From contig NC_044922.1 in NCBI RefSeq assembly GCF_003576645.1, forward strand, positions 2,350,119 through 2,414,118: 64,000 nucleotides of DNA. Reading direction: 5' to 3'. The notes beneath the pieces are model-generated. The model was not told the DNA's origin, ran no database searches, and worked only from the letters and a program-made list of their open reading frames with translations. The stretch comes from Ipomoea triloba (Eukaryota; Streptophyta; Magnoliopsida; Solanales; Convolvulaceae). Positions 58,546-64,000 of this stretch are shown here, piece after piece. Position numbers and translations under genes: made by a program. Numbering within the stretch: position 1 is the first letter of the stretch; every line of letters begins with the position of its first letter.

Positions 58546-60508
58546 TAAGCTAGGTAGGCTATATATACATATATACATACATAAAAATGAAGTTGTGTAA
58601 GTGTGTTTTGAGGTTTTAATTTGTTGGGCAATGGTGAGCATGGAGTTTCGCTATGTTATTGGTTGCTGTTAGTTTTTGTTAGGGTTTGATTTGTGTATGT
58701 AACGCAATTCATGTACAGTGTGTTCGGAGTCTTATGTAATAAACTACTTATTATTGTTACATTTGGAAATTACTCTTTTTCTTTATTTTTTATTAAGAAG
58801 AAAACTCGCAGCCACTATTCGAAAGTGTACTGCATTTGTTATCCTCGGCAGCCACGGTGCGAAAGTGTACTACTGCACTTGTTACCCATGTGTGATGGAC
58901 TCGACTATCCGAAGATGTGCACTAAGTACAGTAAACCTCATTCTACACAGAAGGATGCAAACGACACTAGAAAAACAAGTGCAATGAACTCAACCAAGAA
59001 GGTGTTAGCAAGAATCAAACTAGCGACCTTTAACTTTTAAGTACAAGAATAATGCTCTACCCACTTGGTGAGGTTCAGTCTTCCCGCCAAACCCTGGTTG
59101 AGATGAGGCTTAAATTTCAGACCTTTCTTATGAAGGTAACAATTGATGCTATCAACAAGATAGTAGTCATATTAAATCACCTTTAATTTTTCAATAGATT
59201 AACATATTTTCTAAATTAAAAACAGAAAAATGAGAAGGAAAAAGGAAGAAATGAAAAACTAAAATAATAATAATAATAAAAACGCAGTCTTTTTAAATGG
59301 AATCTATCTTTAGGATATAAAATGTTGAATGATGGATAGAAATATTATATTTATATGATATGACACGTGCAAACTTATATGATAAAATATGTTTTAGAAA
59401 AAAGTTTATATATGTCAATGCATCATGACATATACAAATTCTATTTTGAAAAAAGAAAAACACTTCATAGAAAAATTAGATTAATAAAAGTGTTAATTGC
59501 ATCAATTTCTTTTCCCATCATTGATTTTATTGGATTTTATTTTATATGTAAGTTAATTAAGTATTATAATTTTTTTTATTTATTACTTATTTGTAAATCG
59601 AAATCATAATATAAGTTATTTAAACGAAATCATGTTAAAGAGTTTTTGGTCAATTTTTTTCTCAACTAAGAGTCAGATTCTGTATGTGTAACGTGTACTA
59701 AATCCGAATTAGTCCCACCGTAGTAGTGGGATACTATCATACAAAAATGTCATATATATGCCAACAAAAAAATTTTATTTTAGATATTTTTTAAAGCACA
59801 TTTTAGATGTTGTTCATTGAAGGACGACTCTTTAGTTTATTCAATTTTCATATTTATAAGTGAATGACGAGTTATAAGTTGATGACTGATACTAGATTAC
59901 CGTACAAGTTATCTTCCTTTAACAAAGTTTCAACGACAACAAATAATTGAAAGTTAAACTAATGCATCATTAAATAATTTAAAAATATATAACAGAACAT
60001 GATAACACGTACAAATATCTAATCATAATTTTAGGTACATGTTATAATAATAATAATTAATATAATAATTCATCAATCATATCCAATCATTTTCCTCACA
60101 TGTTGTAGACCACTTTTGCTTTAACTCCACATATATTTCAGTGTTGCGACATATGTGTTGGGTGGCGATTTAGAAGTTAAAGTATAACATTCTATCCTCG
60201 AAATATTACGATGACTACTATGTAAGTATAAGAAAATATAATTAAACGTATTTATTACTAATTATAATTTTTGGTGTAGTGATAAACACTTATCCTAAAA
60301 TATATATATCAGAACTAATAATAATTTTGAATGGCCAAGGATAGCATGCGTTAAATTTTAAAATGGTACACGGGGGGCTACATGTTTCATGTGGCAATAA
60401 CATTCAATTGAAATGTAATCATAAATTGGGATAAGGTAGTTGGTTAGTACGAGGTTTCTTCAACCATATTTAGAGTGATGTCCGCCGCACTTCCATCGTG
60501 GAAAATAT

Positions 60509-60717
60509 GGCAAACTTATTATGCAGATTAGGGTTCAAAATACACAATTTACATATTGAATATTTACAATTTATATATTGAATGTTCATAACTAAACGTT
60601 TACAATTTACCTACTGAATATTCACAATTTTAATTGTGAATATTCAGTATGTAAATTGTAACTGGTCTACCCCGTAAGGTGGACCCAGATCTATGGTGCA
60701 ATTATTGGGAAAATATA
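60509..60717. mobile_element. 209-bp MULE-type MITE with perfect 9-bp target duplication
   Basis: GGAAAATAT flanks it at 60500-60508 and 60718-60726. Left end GGCAAACTTATTATGCAGAT; right end, read inward, CAATAATTGCACCATAGATC. The centre is a near-perfect palindrome (arms about 60597-60628 and 60631-60661, around ATTCACAATTTTAATTGTGA). The same centre occurs at 12048-12186. Confidence 0.75.
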
Positions 60718-60976
60718 GGTGTACCAACATTTGTGTCCTATTAACTCTGCCCATCAACATTATTTGTTGGTGGTGAATAAGTCAATACACAAAATAAAAT
60801 TTAAGTTAGAATATTAATTGCAACCAAAATTTTAGTACGGAACCAAAATAATAAGAGATTTAATTTATAGAAAATTAATCCCACCGACCTTGGTACAAAA
60901 CCAAAAATTTATTTTTTTTTTTTTGAGAAAAAAAAATTATTTATATAAAATAAATAAATACGAAGAAAGTGTTTTA

Positions 60977-61060
60977 TTAGGCATTATGATGTGTGCATAT
61001 TAAGCATGTTCCTATGTTACACACAACACATGCTTAATATACACACACCATAATGTCTAA
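60977..61060. repeat. inverted repeat, 33-bp arms
   Basis: TTAGGCATTATGATGTGTG and onwards (60977-61009) is complementary to 61028-61060 with few mismatches, separated by 18 bp. It is possibly a small MITE; no target duplication was identified. Confidence 0.65.
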
Positions 61061-61379
61061 TATACATATGTGCGCTTTTATCCTCCAATTAATGTCGTTT
61101 ATAAATCTATTTTTTAATGGATGATGAGGTTGGTTCTCATATGAACCTCACCCTATATGTGTGTGTGTGTGTTTCAAATATCGCGTCTTAATTTATTTAA
61201 TAATATTTAATTAGTGTAAACTTTAAATTATAGGAAAGTCTTTAACCGCTACTTGAAGATGTATGTACGTACTCTGGATGAAACTTGCCTTGTGATCTTA
61301 GCTTGTAAAGGACCATATTGGCTGAAATCGAGAAGGCTAGTAGATAACTTCCACATAAAATTGAACTTGAAACTGTATT

Positions 61380-61681
61380 GTTACCAAATTAACTATCTGA
61401 CTAACTTGGCCAAGTTGAGGTTGCCCCCTTAATAGTGTAAACTTCAGCAATATAATTATTTATCATTGCAGGTACACCTAGCTATAATATAATACATGAT
61501 TGTATCTGATACAATCAATATTGAGGTTGCCCATTTAATATACATGCTAAAGTTTACACTATTAAGGGGGCAACCTCAACTCGGCCAAGTTAGTCAAATA
61601 GTTAATTTGGTAACTATCTGAATTGTTCTATAATATTAATTGTATCAGATACAATCATGTATATTATACCTAAGTGTACCT
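61380..61681. repeat. two interleaved inverted repeats (A-B-A'-B')
   Basis: A (61380-61444) is the reverse complement of A' (61550-61614) with two mismatches over 65 bp. B (61470-61515) is the reverse complement of B' (61639-61681) with small differences. The order is A, B, A', B', so the two pairings cross. B also contains its own palindrome GATTGTATCTGATACAATC. Confidence 0.85.
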
Positions 61682-62602
61682 GTAGGTAACATTAACAACA
61701 ATGTTAATAGTATTCTACACAATAAAAATTATATATATGATTATATTCAATATTATTTACACTATACAAATCATAATATATTAAATTGAGGGGCAAAAAA
61801 TTGGATATGTATAAAAACAGAATCCAATACAATAGTATAGGGAATATGGCCAACTGTATTGTTGGTTTATAAAGCCCTAAACCCACGTGAGTGTATTTAA
61901 TGAAAGGAGGGGACCCAGAAAACAGGAAGGCGTGGAGCGTCACGTGGAGCGGTCTAGCGAAGACAGAGTGGAAGTACAGGTGTCAAGCTGGGATAGCAGG
62001 GTGGGAGGGTGTGCGCACGTGATTCCTAGTCCATGCAAGCATGCAACGCACGAGAAAAGTGTAGTTTTCATTGAATGGGGCTTGTTTCCTGTTTACCTAA
62101 CTATAGCCTATATGTGACCACCTATTTTTTGTGTACGGAGGGAGTATTTATGCCCCCTATCATATCATTTTGACCAATACTATATAGGTTTTTGATTGAT
62201 GTGAATTGTGAAGTGAGTTTGAATGGGTGATGGGAACGTTTTAACGGTTCGCTCATCCAATTGTTCTTAGAACAGTTTTTGGATGAATTATAATTCTTGA
62301 TTTATGGAAAAGATTTTAATCGTTCTGAGTGAAACCTATTTTGTAATCTCAAAAGATCACAAGGAGATCGGTAAACCAGCTTGAATTGATCATAACTTAT
62401 CAACTCAAACTGAGAAAACCAATAAATAACTCACTCGTGGAATTGAACTTAGAACCAAATCCACAGTCAGTACCTAAGAGTGTGTACGAGATAAATCTCG
62501 CATTGTAATTATAACTGACAAAAAATCACAAGGAAATAAATCTCACCTAGCATCAAATTGGTTCTCATGACTCATGGAGACTATGGTTCTCATATGATCA
62601 TT

Positions 62603-62604
<2 letters not shown>

Positions 62605-62639
<35 letters not shown>
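62605..62639. repeat. (TA)n microsatellite
   Basis: About 17 TA units. Confidence 0.9.
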
Positions 62640-62642
<3 letters not shown>

Positions 62643-62846
62643 GAGCAAGATCCACAATAATATAATTTGTGTAATAAATTTGTATAAGTTCATCAAACAA
62701 CCACACACTTGTATCATGCATGAGGTCAAATTCTTGAACGACAAAACTGCATTTTCCAAACACAAATGCAGTTCCACATCTCTTGATATTTGATAGGAAA
62801 AACAAAATTTTAAGATTTTTCTGGTTCTGAGGACAGCATTACTCTT

Positions 62847-62938
62847 TTTTTTTTTGTTAACGAGGTTTTCTCCTCGCCCCGTGACCCTAGCCGGCAAAGA
62901 ACCACGAGGAGATAAACCAGCCTAGGTTACCCATAGCT
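62847..62938 (-). mobile_element. 5'-truncated SINE-A just downstream of TBCE stop
   Basis: On the minus strand it starts AGCTATGGGTAACCTAGGCT and ends GAGGAGAAAACCTCGTTAAC plus an A tail. It matches the 3' half of the SINE at 39900-40077 and lacks the tRNA-like head. GACAGCATTACTCTT flanks it at 62832-62846 and 62939-62953, a perfect 15-bp target duplication. The gene-side copy contains the last codons and stop of TBCE. It is in the same orientation as TBCE, so it forms part of its likely 3' untranslated region. Confidence 0.85.
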
Positions 62939-62945
62939 GACAGCA

Positions 62946-63640
62946 TTACTCTTCATCCACAAGAATGGTTGACTCATTACCCACTCCAGCATCCAGCAAA
63001 GTTGCCATATCATCGTCGAGCAGCGTTGGAAATGGGGCGCCCTGCATAACCATGAAGAATGTTCATTGCAAAAGTGCGAGATATGTCTTAAACCGAGAGG
63101 TTATTCTCCAGTGTGGATATGCAGGAAAATTTGTACAATATATATATACACCAATCGTGATGGTTATGAAGGATAACGAAAAACGCAATGATATGCAGTG
63201 TGTGTAAGTAGTGTGCATACCGCTTCCTGAAGAAATAATTTAGGCTTGATAGATCTTATGTTGAAGAAACTCTCGCAAAGGTTCTTCAGCTTGCCAACCT
63301 GAATTACACTGTAAACGTTGAATCCCATATAAAAGCGAGAGGAAATATTACATGAGATGATAGTGCTTGGAGTATTACCGTGATTGTCACAGGCAACTTT
63401 TTGGTCAATGGAGGCTTTTCACCGATTGATGCTCCAATACACTTCATGGTAATTGCTGCAGAGTGTAGGATTAAACCGAATTAAGGAAGAAGACTGACCA
63501 CTTTTTATGCCATAGAGAGCTAATTAAAGCCGTTAATAGAACAAATACATATAAGTCCTGCAGCCATTTTCTGGGGTCCGGTTGCTCCACTCTGTGGTTT
63601 TTCATCATCAATTCCATGGTATCTTTTTAGCTCAGCAAAT
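62946..63640 (-). CDS. TBCE: tubulin-folding cofactor E, C-terminal exons (partial)
   Basis: The four last exons on the minus strand are 63640-63549, 63455-63379, 63298-63221 and 63041-62946 (stop TAA 62948-62946). They join in phase and read FAELKRYHGIDDEKPQSG, ...GLISITMKCIGASIGEKPPL, TKKLPVTITVGKLKNLCESF, ...KPKLFLQEAGAPFPTLLDDD and a final LLDAGVGNESTILVDEE. This is the ubiquitin-like C-terminus of TBCE (Arabidopsis TFCE/PFIFFERLING), which with cofactors C and D assembles alpha/beta-tubulin dimers. The CAP-Gly and leucine-rich-repeat exons should lie further right, beyond the poly-C run. A conserved R codon is split at the first exon border, as expected. A SINE sits 7 nt past the stop codon. 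Confidence 0.87.

Positions 63641-64000
<360 letters not shown>

Larger units (their letters stand above)
58451..62830. other. intergenic between FPF1-like and TBCE
   Basis: FPF1 3' flank with a (TA)n tract (58491-58543), a MULE-type MITE (60509-60717), hairpins (60977-61060), an interleaved inverted-repeat pair (61380-61681), a less AT-rich island with three CACGTG boxes (61884-62021), a Stowaway-like ACGGAGGGAGTA end near 62134, and a (TA)n tract (62605-62639). No gene was recognised. The 76-codon frame at 61887-62117 starts at GTG and has no recognisable motif. Confidence 0.55.

Noticed and set aside
61887..62117. 76-codon frame following a TATA box
   Set aside because: Begins with GTG, has no family signature and no splice context, so it is not called as a gene; the promoter-like region is reported instead.

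Overview
This is nuclear DNA from a flowering plant. The evidence is spliced genes with GT-AG introns, plant-only families (FPF1, DUF1442, GH9 class B endoglucanase, GH5 mannanase), AT-rich intergenic DNA full of MITEs and SINEs, and no prokaryotic-type gene packing. Protein similarity points to a eudicot. I cannot fix the genus from sequence alone. The assembly is draft quality: single N characters at 4117 and 56915, an exact 1,296-bp direct repeat on either side of the first N, and a 148-bp poly-C run at the right edge.

Layout. 1-2.2 kb: a two-exon secreted Cys-rich thionin-like gene (minus). 2.6-7.7 kb: an eIF3 subunit I (WD40) gene (minus) whose last two exons appear a second time beyond the N. 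8.9-12.6 kb: a six-exon GH9 class B endoglucanase (minus) with SINE and MITE insertions in its introns. 12.6-21.5 kb: repeat-rich intergenic DNA. 21.7-25.2 kb: a five-exon GH5 endo-beta-mannanase (plus). 25.2-29 kb: intergenic. 29.1-38.5 kb: a 14-exon SCY1-like (SCYL2) pseudokinase gene (minus). 39-41.4 kb: a decayed LINE with a nested SINE, plus MITEs. 43.8-45.2 kb: a two-exon DUF1442 gene (plus). 46.4-49.9 kb: a tandem segmental duplication carrying two tRNA-Lys(CTT) genes. 50-58 kb: gene-free, with a Helitron-like 3' end, MULE-type MITEs and (TA)n tracts. 58.1 kb: an intronless FPF1-like gene (plus). 62.9-63.6 kb: the last four exons of tubulin-folding cofactor E (minus), running towards the poly-C artefact.

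Function. The genes are independently transcribed and form no operon or pathway cluster. Two (GH9, GH5 mannanase) are secreted cell-wall polysaccharide hydrolases. eIF3i, SCYL2 and TBCE serve translation initiation, clathrin-linked membrane traffic and tubulin folding. From memory, Arabidopsis carries GH9B3/CEL3 (At1g71380), SCYL2B (At1g71410) and TFCE (At1g71440) close together, so the GH9, SCYL2 and TBCE genes here may be conserved microsynteny.

I found no convincing new defence-type or biosynthetic system. The most interesting material is transposon biology: SINE insertions with readable target duplications (one 7 nt past the TBCE stop codon), a set of short elements with 9-bp target duplications, large fold-back elements, and an interleaved inverted-repeat pair near 61.4 kb. 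A likely frameshift at the end of the mannanase gene is also worth checking.
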